From: Dendrolimus kikuchii
Lineage: Eukaryota; Arthropoda; Insecta; Lepidoptera; Lasiocampidae
Reading direction: 5' to 3'
Assembly: GCA_019925095.2 (NCBI GenBank)
Contig: CM034412.1
Location: 15,600,001-15,664,000 of the forward strand
DNA length: 64,000 bases
The notes under the pieces are model-generated. The model saw nothing but the letters and a program-made list of their open reading frames with translations. It was not told the DNA's origin and searched no databases. This document shows positions 54,875 through 64,000 of this stretch, one piece after another (within the stretch, counting starts at the first letter, position 1; each line of letters starts with the position of its first letter). The position numbers and the translations under genes were made by a program.

Positions 54875-55108
54875 AATACTTGACACGGGCCAGGGCACCC
54901 GCCTACCAGCTAAATCCCCTGGACAGTATTCAACGTCGAGCCGTTCGCATTGCCGACGATCCCATACTCACAGACGGCTTAGATACGCTTGGCCTTCGGA
55001 GAGACTTCGCGTCTCTCTGACGACTGTACAATGGGGAGTGTTCCGAGCAACTGTTCAGAATGGTGCCTTCGTCTTCCTTTTACCACCGCACCGCAAGCCA
55101 TCGGCTTG
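54875..55108 (+). pseudogene. CR1-like RT C-terminus, left part
   Basis: Reads LTRARAPAYQLNPLDSIQRR, AVRIADDPILTDGLDTLGLR and RDFASL, then frame-broken YNGECSEQLFRMVPSSSFYH. This is the conserved domain after the polymerase in CR1-type LINEs. A Rep-A insertion splits it. Confidence 0.85.
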
Positions 55109-55415
55109 GCTTTTTTTTTATTGCAGGAGATCAGCAGACAGGCTGAAGGCCCACTTGATGGAAAGCGGTTACCATCGCCTATGGACATTTGCAACACCAA
55201 AGTTGCTACAAATGCGCTGCTGCTCTCTTAAGGGAGACTGGAACCTGGTCACTAATGCCGGAACACAACTCAAGGTTGTTATGGCGACATACTTTACACC
55301 AGGGGTGGTAGCCATCCAGTCGGGCAAATGCCCTGCTGTGGGTTGTTAAGTCGCCTCTTACGACAGGGCGCCCGGCCGCAGGAAATTCTATTCTTTCTCC
55401 GTTCCTGCACGGATA
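55109..55415 (-). mobile_element. Rep-A nested in CR1-like LINE
   Basis: Complete reverse copy, except the GCCAGG box region is shortened (CAAATGCCCTGCTGTGGG). Confidence 0.88.
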
Positions 55416-55682
55416 AGATGGGCGTTCACCCCCACTTCCTAGAGCCGCTTCGCTCTTGTACGCAACAGTTCTCTAGAACGTTTCTCTTGTACACCCTGGG
55501 GATTTGGAATGAGCTCCCCGCCGTGGTTTTCCCACAGCGCTACAATAGGAGTTTTTCAAAAGGGTGTCACAAAATTTCTTTGAGGCCGGCAGCGCGTTAG
55601 TGGCATCTCTGGTGTTGCAAGCGTCTATAGGCGGTAACCGCTTTCCATCAGGTGGGCCATCTGCCTTTCTACTGCACTATAC
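55416..55682 (+). pseudogene. CR1-like RT C-terminus, right part
   Basis: Resumes MGVHPHFLEPLRSCTQQFSR, TFLLYTLGIWNELPAVVFPQ and FSKGCHKISL, then 3' end GTTGCAAGCGTCTATAGGCG and GGTGGGCCATCTGCC. The 3' end resembles the 3' end of Rep-A. Confidence 0.85.
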
Positions 55683-55686
55683 TCTT

Positions 55687-55930
55687 GCCAGGTGGTACGG
55701 CGTTTGCCAGACTGGATGGCTACCACCCTTGATCTAAAGTATCTCGCCATAACAAGCTTGAGTTGTGTTCCGGCATTAGTGACCAGGTTCCAGTCTCGCT
55801 TGAGAGAGCAGCAGCGCATTTGTAGCAATTATGGTGGTGCAAATGTCCATAGGCGATGGTAACCGCTTTCCATCAAATGGGCCGTCTGCCTGTCTGCTGA
55901 TCTCCTGCAATAAAAAAATAATAATAAAAG
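55687..55930 (+). mobile_element. Rep-A, short form
   Basis: GCCAGGTGGTACGGCGTTTG to CTCCTGCAATAAAAAAATAA. Confidence 0.87.
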
Positions 55931-56255
55931 CTATAAAAAAAAAAACACTGGCCAGATACACAAATCGCGCAGAGTGCACCCGATTTCAGCGCCACCTACC
56001 TGACGCAATTGTGAATCTATACCATCCCAGGTGTAGTGTGTATACAGTTTTAGTTTAGCAGGAAAGGGTAAAATGTAAGAAATAGTAAACCCAACGAACG
56101 CTGTAATGACACTGATTTTATTACTGAAAATATATGAATATAATTATATTGTTAAATATTAGGCCGCAGTTGTTTACTCGTAAAATGCTGACTATTGTAC
56201 AGATTTTGTATACCGGGGGTTTATTTTATATTATTTGTTTATTTATATTATTATT

Positions 56256-56737
56256 ACGGCACGTAATGTCGTTCACGTATGGAAGCGAGAGTTGGGTATG
56301 GAAGAGAGAGCATGAAAGTAGAGTAAACGCGGTCGAGATGCGAGCACTGCGCAAAATCTGCGGAGTGACGCTCGCGGACCGCGTTCGTAATAGCGAAGTA
56401 AGAAAGAGAGTTGGTCTACAAGAGAGTGTCGGGGTGAAGGTAAGGAAAGGAATGCTCCGGTGGTTCGGGCATGTGGAAAGAATGACTTAACAGATATACA
56501 ATGCAAAAGTGGATGGATGCAGAAGTCGTGGAAGGCCACGACACACCTTCCATGATCAAATTGATCGTGTACTAGCAGAAGGTGATGTCAGGAGTCTTAA
56601 CAGACGAGCGTGCATGACAAGAGCTATGAATGTCAGAGAAGCAAGTGAGGTGTGTAAGATTAAGCCTGAATGGCGCTCTGTTGTTCGTGCCTACCCCGCA
56701 AGGGAACTGGCGTGAAGTTATGTATGTATGTATGTAC
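56256..56737 (+). pseudogene. LINE-R fragment
   Basis: From SFTYGSESWVWKREHESRVN to AYPARELA, broken by a stop after FGHVERMT and a 3-bp loss in SLNRRACM. (TATG)n tail. Confidence 0.88.
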
Positions 56738-56924
56738 TAGGGAAAACTTCGTACCGCCTCAGAATCAATAAATAAAGCTGAATGATAATTGCAGAATGTT
56801 TCAACTTTAGTAAAAAATGTGGTTAAAACTTAACCGAAACGAACATCAAACGTTTGACATTCTAAACGAAAAAATTAAAAAATACTTCACTTTTAAATTT
56901 CATTTCATTTCTGAACGACTTTTA

Positions 56925-57168
56925 AATTGAATTGATTTCTAAACGACGGGTCGAACATCAAATGTTTGACAGGTAGGAATAGTTTCTAAGGGAAAGCGAA
57001 ATTGTTGTCTTTACTATATTCCAAGCATTTTTTTTCATATTTACTCACCTTTTAAAGCATCCGTGGACTTCCACAAATAATTCAAAACCAAAATTAGCCA
57101 AATCAGTCCAGCCGTTCTCGAGTTTTAGCGAGACTAACGAACAGCAATTGATTTTTATATATATAGGT
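56925..57168. repeat. Repeat F, copy 2
   Basis: Pair of 14342-14591. Confidence 0.75.
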
Positions 57169-57174
57169 AGTTTT

Positions 57175-57603
57175 TTTTATTATTATTATTAACAACTCTA
57201 CGGACTCGAGTTCCGTACCCTTTTTTACAACTTAATTTCTAGTTTAAATTTTTTGAATTTAACACGCTTATTAGTTATTTTGGTTCTTGTGTGTGACATT
57301 AATTTATTAATTTTTGTGTTGAGGTGTATGTATCTTACGAATAACTTATTATATTAATTTATTCTAGTTTTAATACTAAACTTATACTAATGTAGAGTGT
57401 ATCTGTTACACGCTGGTGTTGTGAGGAAGTGCATGTGCAGTGTGGGCCTTATATCTATACTTACATATATTGTCCTATCTAGTGACATGTGTGTTGTTTT
57501 TTTCTTTTCTGTGCCTGGGTTATTAATTTTTAGGCTCTTTGTGTGTCTTGGTTTGTTTGTGAAGTGTGCGTGTAATGCAATGCGGTGGTAGTGCGCGTTG
57601 GTA
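57175..57603 (-). mobile_element. LINE-T 3' end, reverse, TSD candidate
   Basis: Left flank ATAGGTAGTT and right flank ATAGATAGTT are near-identical (9 of 10). (TTA)n then the family end. Confidence 0.8.
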
Positions 57604-57895
57604 TAGATAGTTATTTAACCCGTCTAATTTGGGCTTTATTAATACTTTAACAATTAACAAATCATAACGCTTGAACAACGCTGGTGTAAACAGAACCGTC
57701 TGCGTTGGCAGTTTAATTAGTTCTGATATCGCCTATTCATGCCCGGATCGATGCGTCCCTCATTCATATTAATGGGATCTAGACAGACGACATTGTTCTT
57801 GGTAACTATTATCTCTTATCACAATGGAAGTGTAAGTTGATGATTAAATGTAAACATTGTAAAGATAATATCAATCTATTCTCTATAATAATATA
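57604..57895. other. Unassigned
   Basis: No gene recognised. Confidence 0.35.
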
Positions 57896-58314
57896 ATATC
57901 ATAAATATTATAAACGCGACAGTTTGTAAGAATGTATGGATGTATGTTTGTTACTCTTTCACGCAAGAACTACTGAATGGATTTTGATGAAACTTTACAG
58001 TAATATACTTACACGTCAAAATAACACATGTGGTGTGTATTATCCAAAATATAACGAATTTCCATCACCACTCGGGTGAAACCATGGGCGCAGCAAGTTT
58101 ATAATTATTGTAAACTCGAAAGTTTGTAAGAATGGATGTATGTTTGTTCCTCTTTCACGCAAAAACTACTGAACGGATTTTGATGAAACTGTACAATAAT
58201 ATCGCTTACACATCAGAACAACACATAGGCTATAATTTATAAAGGTATAGTGGGAATTATCCAAAATATAGTAATTATCCATCACCACGCGGGTAAAACC
58301 GCGGGCGTAGCTAG
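57896..58314 (+). mobile_element. Hel5: two tandem Helitron copies
   Basis: 57896-58098 and 58099-58314 are diverged copies sharing GTATGTTTGTT, CTCTTTCACGCAA and GGATTTTGATGAAACT. The second ends CGCGGGTAAAACCGCG (hairpin), then GGCGTAGCTAG followed by T. Confidence 0.72.
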
Positions 58315-58439
58315 TAGTCTATAAAGAGCTTACTTTAGGCCTCAAGACTTCCATTTTGAAAATAATAGGCTTTGTTGTCTATTTTTATAACTGTAGTACA
58401 GCAGATTAGATGATGAGCCATCTGAACTAAATAAATAAA

Positions 58440-58640
58440 TTATCCGCGCAGGAATGAAGAGATAATATAAGTAAGAGGCGAGAAAACAACCCACACCAGC
58501 CAGGTGGTAGGGTATTTGCCCGTCTGGATGGCTACCACCCCTGGGTCTAGAGTACACAGTCATAACAACCTTGAGTTGTGTTCCGGCATTAGTGGCCAGG
58601 TCTCCCTTCAGAAAGCGGCAACACATTGGTAGCACCTTTC
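58440..58640 (+). mobile_element. Rep-A, divergent and 3'-truncated
   Basis: ATCCGCGCAGGAATGAAGAG to CATTGGTAGCACCTTT, with deletions. Confidence 0.7.
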
Positions 58641-58667
58641 ATGATAAACATTCACGACATTTTGTAT

Positions 58668-59025
58668 CATACATACATAACTTCACGCCAGTTCCCTTGC
58701 GGGGTAGGCACGAACAACAGAGCGCCATTCAGGCTTATTCTTACACACCTCAATTGCTTCTTTGACATTCATAACTCTTGTCATGCACGCTAGTCTGTTC
58801 TTAAGGCTCCTGACATCACCTTCTGCTAGTACACGATCAATTTGATCATGGAAGGTGTGTCGTGGCCTTCCACAACTTCTGCATCCATCCACTTTTGAAT
58901 TGTATATCTGTTTGGTCATTCTTTTATCATGCATTTTTTCCACATGCCCGAACCACCGGAGCATTCCTTTCCTTATCTTCACCCCGACACTCTCTTTCAG
59001 ACGAACTCTCTTTCTTACTTCGATA
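58668..59025 (-). pseudogene. LINE-R fragment
   Basis: The reverse frame of 99 codons, KIRKGMLRWFGHVEKMHDKR to AYPARELA, is unbroken. 5' end at CGAAGTAAGAAAG. Confidence 0.88.
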
Positions 59026-59394
59026 TATAATATTATATCATTTTATATCGCTGAATTTAATTACGAAATCATTCATTCATTCATTCGTTATTTCATTCAC
59101 TCACATAAGTCGTGCAAACCGTTCCTTAAAATCAAGTGTACGCTGCTAATCTCAGTTTCTAGGCTAAGTCAATGTTTGAACATACGTCAGCAGCTTGATA
59201 TACTTAATTAATTTAGTGAACTACTGAATGAATTGAAGAATGGAATAATGAATGGTTTATACATTACATCACATTAATTTCAAGTTGGTTCAAACCAACA
59301 CTAATTTGTGTTACGATACATTTAAAAAACTGTTATAAGTCGGTATAATAACGACTTGGTACATTCAGAATGGAATTATTATTTTCATTTCCGA
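59026..59394. other. Unassigned
   Basis: Short CATT run near 59068. Nothing else. Confidence 0.35.
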
Positions 59395-59578
59395 TTCTTA
59401 GACCGGGTCGATGGGTGTGATACCACGCTCTCACGGAATATAGGCGTGAAACGGTTAACCTTGAGATAATAATGTTTGTTATGATGTGTGAGAGCTCTAC
59501 TGGCCCACTTCTCCCTCCCTCTATCCCATTTTTGTTATCCATTATTTCCTATCCCATCTTTCCTATCGCATCTTTCCT
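59395..59578 (+). mobile_element. CR1-like 3' untranslated region
   Basis: GGGTGTGATACCACGCTCTC and GGCGTGAAACGGTTAACC match 27.12 kb. Interrupted by Rep-A. Confidence 0.65.
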
Positions 59579-59722
59579 GTTTTTTTTTTAATTGCAGGAG
59601 ATCAGCAGACAGGCAGACGGCCCACTTGATGGAAAGCGGTTACCATCGCCTATGGACATTTGCAACACCAAAGTTGCTACAAATGCGCTGCTGCTCTCTT
59701 AAGGGGAGACTGGAACCTGGTT
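59579..59722 (-). mobile_element. Rep-A 3' half
   Basis: Reverse. A-rich tail complement to GGAGACTGGAACCTGG, then repeat G. Confidence 0.82.
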
Positions 59723-59724
59723 TC

Positions 59725-59945
59725 TTTTTTTTTGCCAGGGGAAATCCGACTGAGGCCCATAAGCCGCGACAAGGGGAGAAGCTTGGAGGGATAGTTCGCG
59801 ACTCGTGTGTGGGATTCACCAGGTCGGGTGTAGCACTAGCATGCCCAGTCAGAACTGGTGCCATGCTACTGCCACTCGCCAGTTAGGGATACCCACAAAA
59901 ACCCCTGGGTGTTCCGTCCTGCGCCTTATGCCAGGGCTACGGGAA
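59725..59945 (+). mobile_element. Repeat G, copy 2
   Basis: GC-rich; shares GGGATACCCAC and ACCCCTGGGTGTTCCGTCCT with 52.68 kb (reverse). Confidence 0.5.
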
Positions 59946-60944
59946 AAAAGATGGATGGATTGTGTGAAGGATAATATGATGATTTGTGGTGTGACAGAGG
60001 ACGTATGTCAGAATGGAGGAGTATGGAAGGAAAAGTCATATTGTGCCGACCACTAATAAGAAAGAAAATAGAGATTAGAAAATTATCAGTGCCCACCTCC
60101 AGAATCACATAATACTTAGGGATGGGCCGAAATTCGGCCTAACCGAATTTCGGCAGCTTGAGCCGAACTTCGGTACTCGGCCGAAATTCGGTTTAAATGC
60201 CGAAAATCCAGTGCAAAAAAAAAGTAAAATACCTGCTTGCACTATTTTGACTGATATTAATAGAAATCATATCTATCATAATATATCATATAGTATATAT
60301 CATAACCGTAATATAAAAATTGGCATCTATATATTCATGGTCTTTTATTTTAGTTAGGAACATGTAAATCTTAACGTGCAATGTCATAAAAAATAAATAA
60401 AATTAGTTTTTAAATAGTTAATTAAATAGACATCAAATTAAAACAAAAATAAAATACACTTATCATTCCTCTAAGAAACATCAGTAAGTAGTGCAACTGC
60501 TTAATTATAATGCGTAACTTGAATTTTAAAAAACACGTCTAAGGGATATCAGCAATTGTAACTTTAATTTTGATTGAAATCACTTTTTACGAATTAAACG
60601 TTATGAATTTTGAATTATGAAATGGTGTTTTTTTTTTCAATCAAAGGTCTAAAAATCTATTCTTTTATCCACCTACTCATACTTAAAATTTACTAAAGGC
60701 AGGTTATGGTGTAAAAAATCCAAAAATTCTGTGTTATCAAGTTGACGTTGTCAACAGGTCACGATGTGTTGCTCTTGAGAAAGCGTGGCGAAATCAAATC
60801 GAATTTCGGCGGAATTTTTGGTATCTATATATAGGTAAATTTTATTATGATTAAATACTACATATCTATAACAACACCTCTAGAAATAAATTAAACTAAA
60901 CTATAAAATAGAAACCTAAAATTAAATACTAAAATTAAATAAAA

Positions 60945-61317
60945 AAGGAGAGCAAAATTATAGATAAAATATTGGTCCCAAACCACTGTCACTTAGCGGT
61001 AACGTTCCCAAAAGGCTGGCGGTGTTACCACGCTGAATAGCAATGCTTACCCTTTGAGCAAAATAGACGCCAGCCTTCTGGTCGCGTGAGAGGTCTACTA
61101 AGGGTTGGGCAACATCTCGAGAAAGTTTTAGAGCGTTAGGACCCCACGGACCCAGAGTTTCCACCCCAAACGCCGCAAATGTGTAACTATAGCCGATAGC
61201 GGCGTACTTGCGGCTCTTGAGGGCCTCCTGTTCGGCTGCAGCAGAACCGGCGGTAGCAGACGTACTTGAAAGATGAGACGCCGCCAGAGTGTCAACGCAA
61301 GTAGCATCTCACACTTT
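60945..61317 (-). pseudogene. LINE-P C-terminus inside the hAT-like element
   Basis: The reverse frame after the Rep-A insertion reads DATCVDTLAASHLSSTSATA, EALKSRKYAAIGYSYTFAAF, GVETLGPWGPNALKL and SIAIQRGNTASLLGTLPLSD, then a stop at 60958. This is the longest intact LINE-P end here. Confidence 0.82.
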
Positions 61318-61644
61318 TTTTTTTATTTATTTTTTTTTATTGCAGGAGTTCAGCAGACAGGCAGACGGCCCACTGGATGGAAAGCGGTTACCATCGCCTA
61401 TGGACATTTGTAACACCAAAGGTCCTACAAATGCGCTGCTGCTCTCATAAGTGAGTCTGGAACCTGGTCACTAATGCCGGAACACAACTCAAAGTTGTTG
61501 TGGCGGCATGCTCTAGGCCAGGGGTGGTAGCCATCCAGTCGGGCAAATGCCCTACCACCTGGCTGTGGGTTGTTTAGTCGCCTCTTACGACAGGCCGCCC
61601 GGCCGCAGGAAATTGTATTCTTTCTCCGTTCCTGCACGGATAAA
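61318..61644 (-). mobile_element. Rep-A splitting LINE-P
   Basis: Full-length reverse copy. LINE-P reads ...KMGRPVV on one side and DATCVDTLA on the other, so the insertion point is within one codon or so. Confidence 0.9.
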
Positions 61645-61990
61645 ACTACGGGGCGGCCCATCTTCCAAGGTACTAACGTCATCCCATCCGGTCTCCTGCC
61701 ATCGTCGCGGCACAAGCCGTTGGGTTCCAGAACGGCAGGTACCCCGGCGGATAATGTCGTTCAGTGCCGCGTGACGAGAAATTCTACCGGCGCTTCTGCT
61801 GCAGGATAATCCATGGTGCCCTAAGCGATCCACCTTATCCCCGCATTGACAGAGGTGAGGGACCACACAGGTTGCCCCCAGGCGATTACTGGCGCAGATT
61901 CTAAAGGTAGTATCATCTAAAAGTGTGCCAAGATTCGCCGAGGGCAGTGCCTGTAGCCAGAGACCTGACTCCCAACGTGAACGGAATTTT
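61645..61990 (-). pseudogene. LINE-P upstream part
   Basis: The reverse reads WLQALPSANLGTLLDDTTFR, ICASNRLGATCVVPHLCQCG, DKVDRLGHHGLSCSRSAGRI and [12 protein letters not shown], then frame-shifted [20 protein letters not shown]. The C-x-C...H-x-L-x-C pattern suggests a zinc-binding knuckle ahead of the RPDGM block. In other animals this arrangement is found in the C-terminal part of retroelement polyproteins; the clade is uncertain. Confidence 0.75.
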
Positions 61991-62054
61991 TTGTTTTAAC
62001 CGAATGTTCGGCCGAAGTTCGTTTTCGGCTCAAACCACATTCGGCCCATCCCTA

Positions 62055-62454
62055 ATAATCATATGTCATCTATTAAAATATCCAATTAAATAATTGCGTA
62101 TCTAAAAGAAAAAAGAGTTAAAAACATAAAACTGAATATACTGACCGTGTTCGTGTCGCACACGACGATTAATATTCAATCGACCATTACGTAGAAACCA
62201 CTGAATGCAGTAAGCCGGCTATGTTACAGACACGCAATGTGCTGGAAAGTGTTCGATAATGGCGCAATATGCAGCGATATCTGCTTACATTGGTGCATGT
62301 TCCAACGGCGTATAATAGCATTCGATTGCTAGTAGCTTTTATTGCGGGACTTCGAGAATTATAGAAATTGCCTAACTTCGTGTTGTCGGATGAAAATCAG
62401 TCTATTCAACGTGGTATAGATAAAAAAGAATACATGCAACAAATATATTAGAGA
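62055..62454. other. Unassigned
   Basis: No gene recognised. Confidence 0.4.
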
Positions 62455-63317
62455 CTAGCTGTGCCCGCGACGTCGTCCGCGTGGAATTTGCTTTCAAAAC
62501 CCTCCGATTTTGAAACAGTCTTCATTGATGCTCCGCTCCTGTTGGTCTTAGCGTGATGATATATAGCCTTTCTCGATAAATGGGCTATCCAACAACGAAA
62601 GAATTTTTTTAAATCAGACCAGTAGTTCCTGAGATTAGCGCGTTCAATCAAACAATATATTAGTATATTTGGCTACAACACTAATACTTACATTTTAAAT
62701 ATCACGATATCTTTTGAATGAAACGTCCGAATTGAATAATTCAAAAAGTTCTAGAAAGGTACTGAATTCTTCTTGAATATCGAGTAATTTATTTTGATAA
62801 GGATTAATACCAAGGTACAAAATAAAGAGTTTTTGCGACGGCATTTTAATTATTTAAAAAAATAAAAGAAAACACTTATTGTGAGATAACTACAATAGTT
62901 AGACATATGGTTAAGCGATATTTTTTGTAGACAATTATATGTTCTAAAAAAATAAAAGAAAACACTTATTGTGAGATAACTACAATAGTTAGACATATGG
63001 TTACGCGATATTTTTTGTAGACAATAACATGTTCTGCAAAGTGGTAGTACATTGTTTTGTTCTATAATCAATAGTTTTTGCAGCGCACGCCGTGTAAGGA
63101 TTTTTTCGGGTCATTTTTTTACACCTTGGATTACATTATTGGACTTTTAGTAAGGATCCCTAATTTTTTTGAAAATATAATATAGCCTATAACCTTCCTC
63201 GATAAATGTACTATTCAACACTGAAAGAATTTTTCAAATCGGACCAGCGGTTCCTGAGATTAGCGCGTTTAAACAAACAAACAAACAAACTCTTCAGCTT
63301 TATAATATTAGTATAGA
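62455..63317 (-). mobile_element. Composite Helitron, copy 2, 863 bp
   Basis: Same order as 37510-38288 with CTAG and reversed TC ends at A/T. It is longer mainly by the 84-bp tandem duplication near 62857-63030 (AACACTTATTGTGAGATAAC occurs twice). Confidence 0.78.
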
Positions 63318-63631
63318 TGTGCCAATTATGACTTTGGCCGAGTAGTCGGCAAACACACTCATTTTACAAAGTTAATGAGTGCATGCGTAATTAATAAATA
63401 ATTCCACTATGTTTAAGTTGTTATAATAACATTTTGTTGGTTGCCGTGATACAGACCTAGTCTAGCGCTGCAACTGCCGCCAAAAAAAATAACCTAAATT
63501 TTAACTATTATAATACAAAATGTGTTATTACCATAAGCTTTAGATATATTTATGTAAGGCCTAGAAATAAGTTTATATAAATAAATGAATTTGAAAAATT
63601 TCTTAAGTAAAAAGCAAAGAATAAATTTTAT
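63318..63631. other. Unassigned
   Basis: AT-rich; no gene recognised. Confidence 0.35.
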
Positions 63632-64000
63632 TGTTACGAGTTTACGGGACTCGAATTAAAGTGCCGTTAGAATTGTTATAGAGTTTATTAGAACTATACA
63701 AACACGTATAACACAGGTACAAATATAACCGAACGCAACAAATCCAAACGTAATGCAGAAGGTCGTAATTCAATAAAACGCGCAAAGTCCGTCACTATTA
63801 TATTCCCGAATGTACACACGTTATACCTAGATCGTAGTTGTAGCTCAACTGACTCCCTCTCTCGATCATGCCATCGTTTTATACTTCACAGATGCAAATG
63901 TGCCTGCCTGGCAACGTCGACATAATTTCCTAGAATTAGCTTGTATTTATTATAATCTGCAACACCTGGCTAATGATGCTCTTGAGCAAGTACAATAGGA
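63632..64000 (-). mobile_element. LTR-1, reverse, running off the window
   Basis: TGTTACGAGTTTACGGGACT, then CCGTTAGAATTGTTATAGAG and AGAGTTTATTAGAACTATAC as in 34.8 kb. Whether it is solo or bounds an internal region cannot be seen. Confidence 0.82.

Larger units (their letters stand above)
60117..62054. mobile_element. hAT-like non-autonomous element, 1.94 kb
   Basis: Left TAGGGATGGGCCGAAATTCG and right (reversed) TAGGGATGGGCCGAATGTGG form the inverted ends. Flanking 8-mers ATAATACT and ATAATCAT match at 6 of 8. Subterminal CCGAA(A/C)TTCGG motifs repeat at 60128-60200 and 62000-62030. TAGGGATGGGC ends and 8-bp TSDs are typical of hAT. No hAT transposase was found; the interior is LINE-P with Rep-A. 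Confidence 0.78.

Noticed and set aside
1..64000. CRISPR array, prophage, endogenous viral genes, rRNA
   Set aside because: No spaced direct-repeat array, viral structural or replication gene, or rRNA-like segment was seen. The LTRs found are solo, without recognisable internal genes.

Overview
This is a repeat-saturated piece of an insect nuclear genome, most probably a moth or butterfly. The reason is the repeat types: short Helitrons with TC...CTAG ends carrying a CCGCGTGG-type terminal hairpin, CR1-, jockey- and RTE-like LINE tails, TWA-flanked MITEs, a tRNA-headed SINE, and AT-rich unique DNA between them. The species cannot be named from the window. No rRNA, tRNA, CRISPR or bacterial-type operon is visible.

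The only convincing host gene is one exon on the + strand at 19347-19529. It encodes the signal peptide and first cysteines of a Ly6/uPAR-type (three-finger) protein and ends in a GTAAGT donor. No second exon was recognised, so the intron may run past the window end. A second, unexplained 77-codon frame lies at 53356-53586.

Everything else recognisable is mobile DNA. The main families, named here for convenience, are: LINE-R (RT C-terminus with a (TATG)n tail, about 21 pieces); Rep-A (a SINE-like retroposon of about 310 bp with a fixed start, about 22 pieces); LINE-B (jockey/CR1-like C-terminus ending in a GYYTIEEYLN motif); LINE-P (a C-terminal RPDGM/CVDTLA polyprotein); LINE-T ((TAA)n tail); Rep-C (about 620 bp, GC-rich); CR1-like pieces; a jockey-like RT at 11.2 kb; solo LTRs (LTR-1, about 495 bp); Helitrons (Hel1 253 bp, Hel2 209 bp and others); a broken mariner; two foldback families (FB-1 at 4793-6298 and FB-E); Harbinger-like MITEs; and a hAT-like element at 60117-62054.

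Layout: 0-9 kb holds Helitrons, a 215-bp tandem duplication and the 1.5-kb foldback FB-1 nested in LINE-P. 9-19 kb holds Rep-A, jockey-like and LINE-R pieces. The Ly6 exon lies at 19.35 kb. 20-36 kb holds LINE-B, LINE-T, Rep-C, FB-E and LTRs. 36-43 kb holds a composite Helitron and two mariner relics. 43-59 kb holds MITEs, the SINE beside a long (TA)n, LTR, foldback and CR1. 60-64 kb holds the triple nest in the hAT-like element, a second composite Helitron and a truncated LTR.

Many insertion boundaries can be fixed to the base, because target-site duplications flank them or an uninterrupted copy of the host repeat lies elsewhere in the window. The nesting order puts Rep-A, LINE-R and the foldbacks among the youngest insertions, and LINE-B, LINE-P, CR1 and mariner among the oldest.
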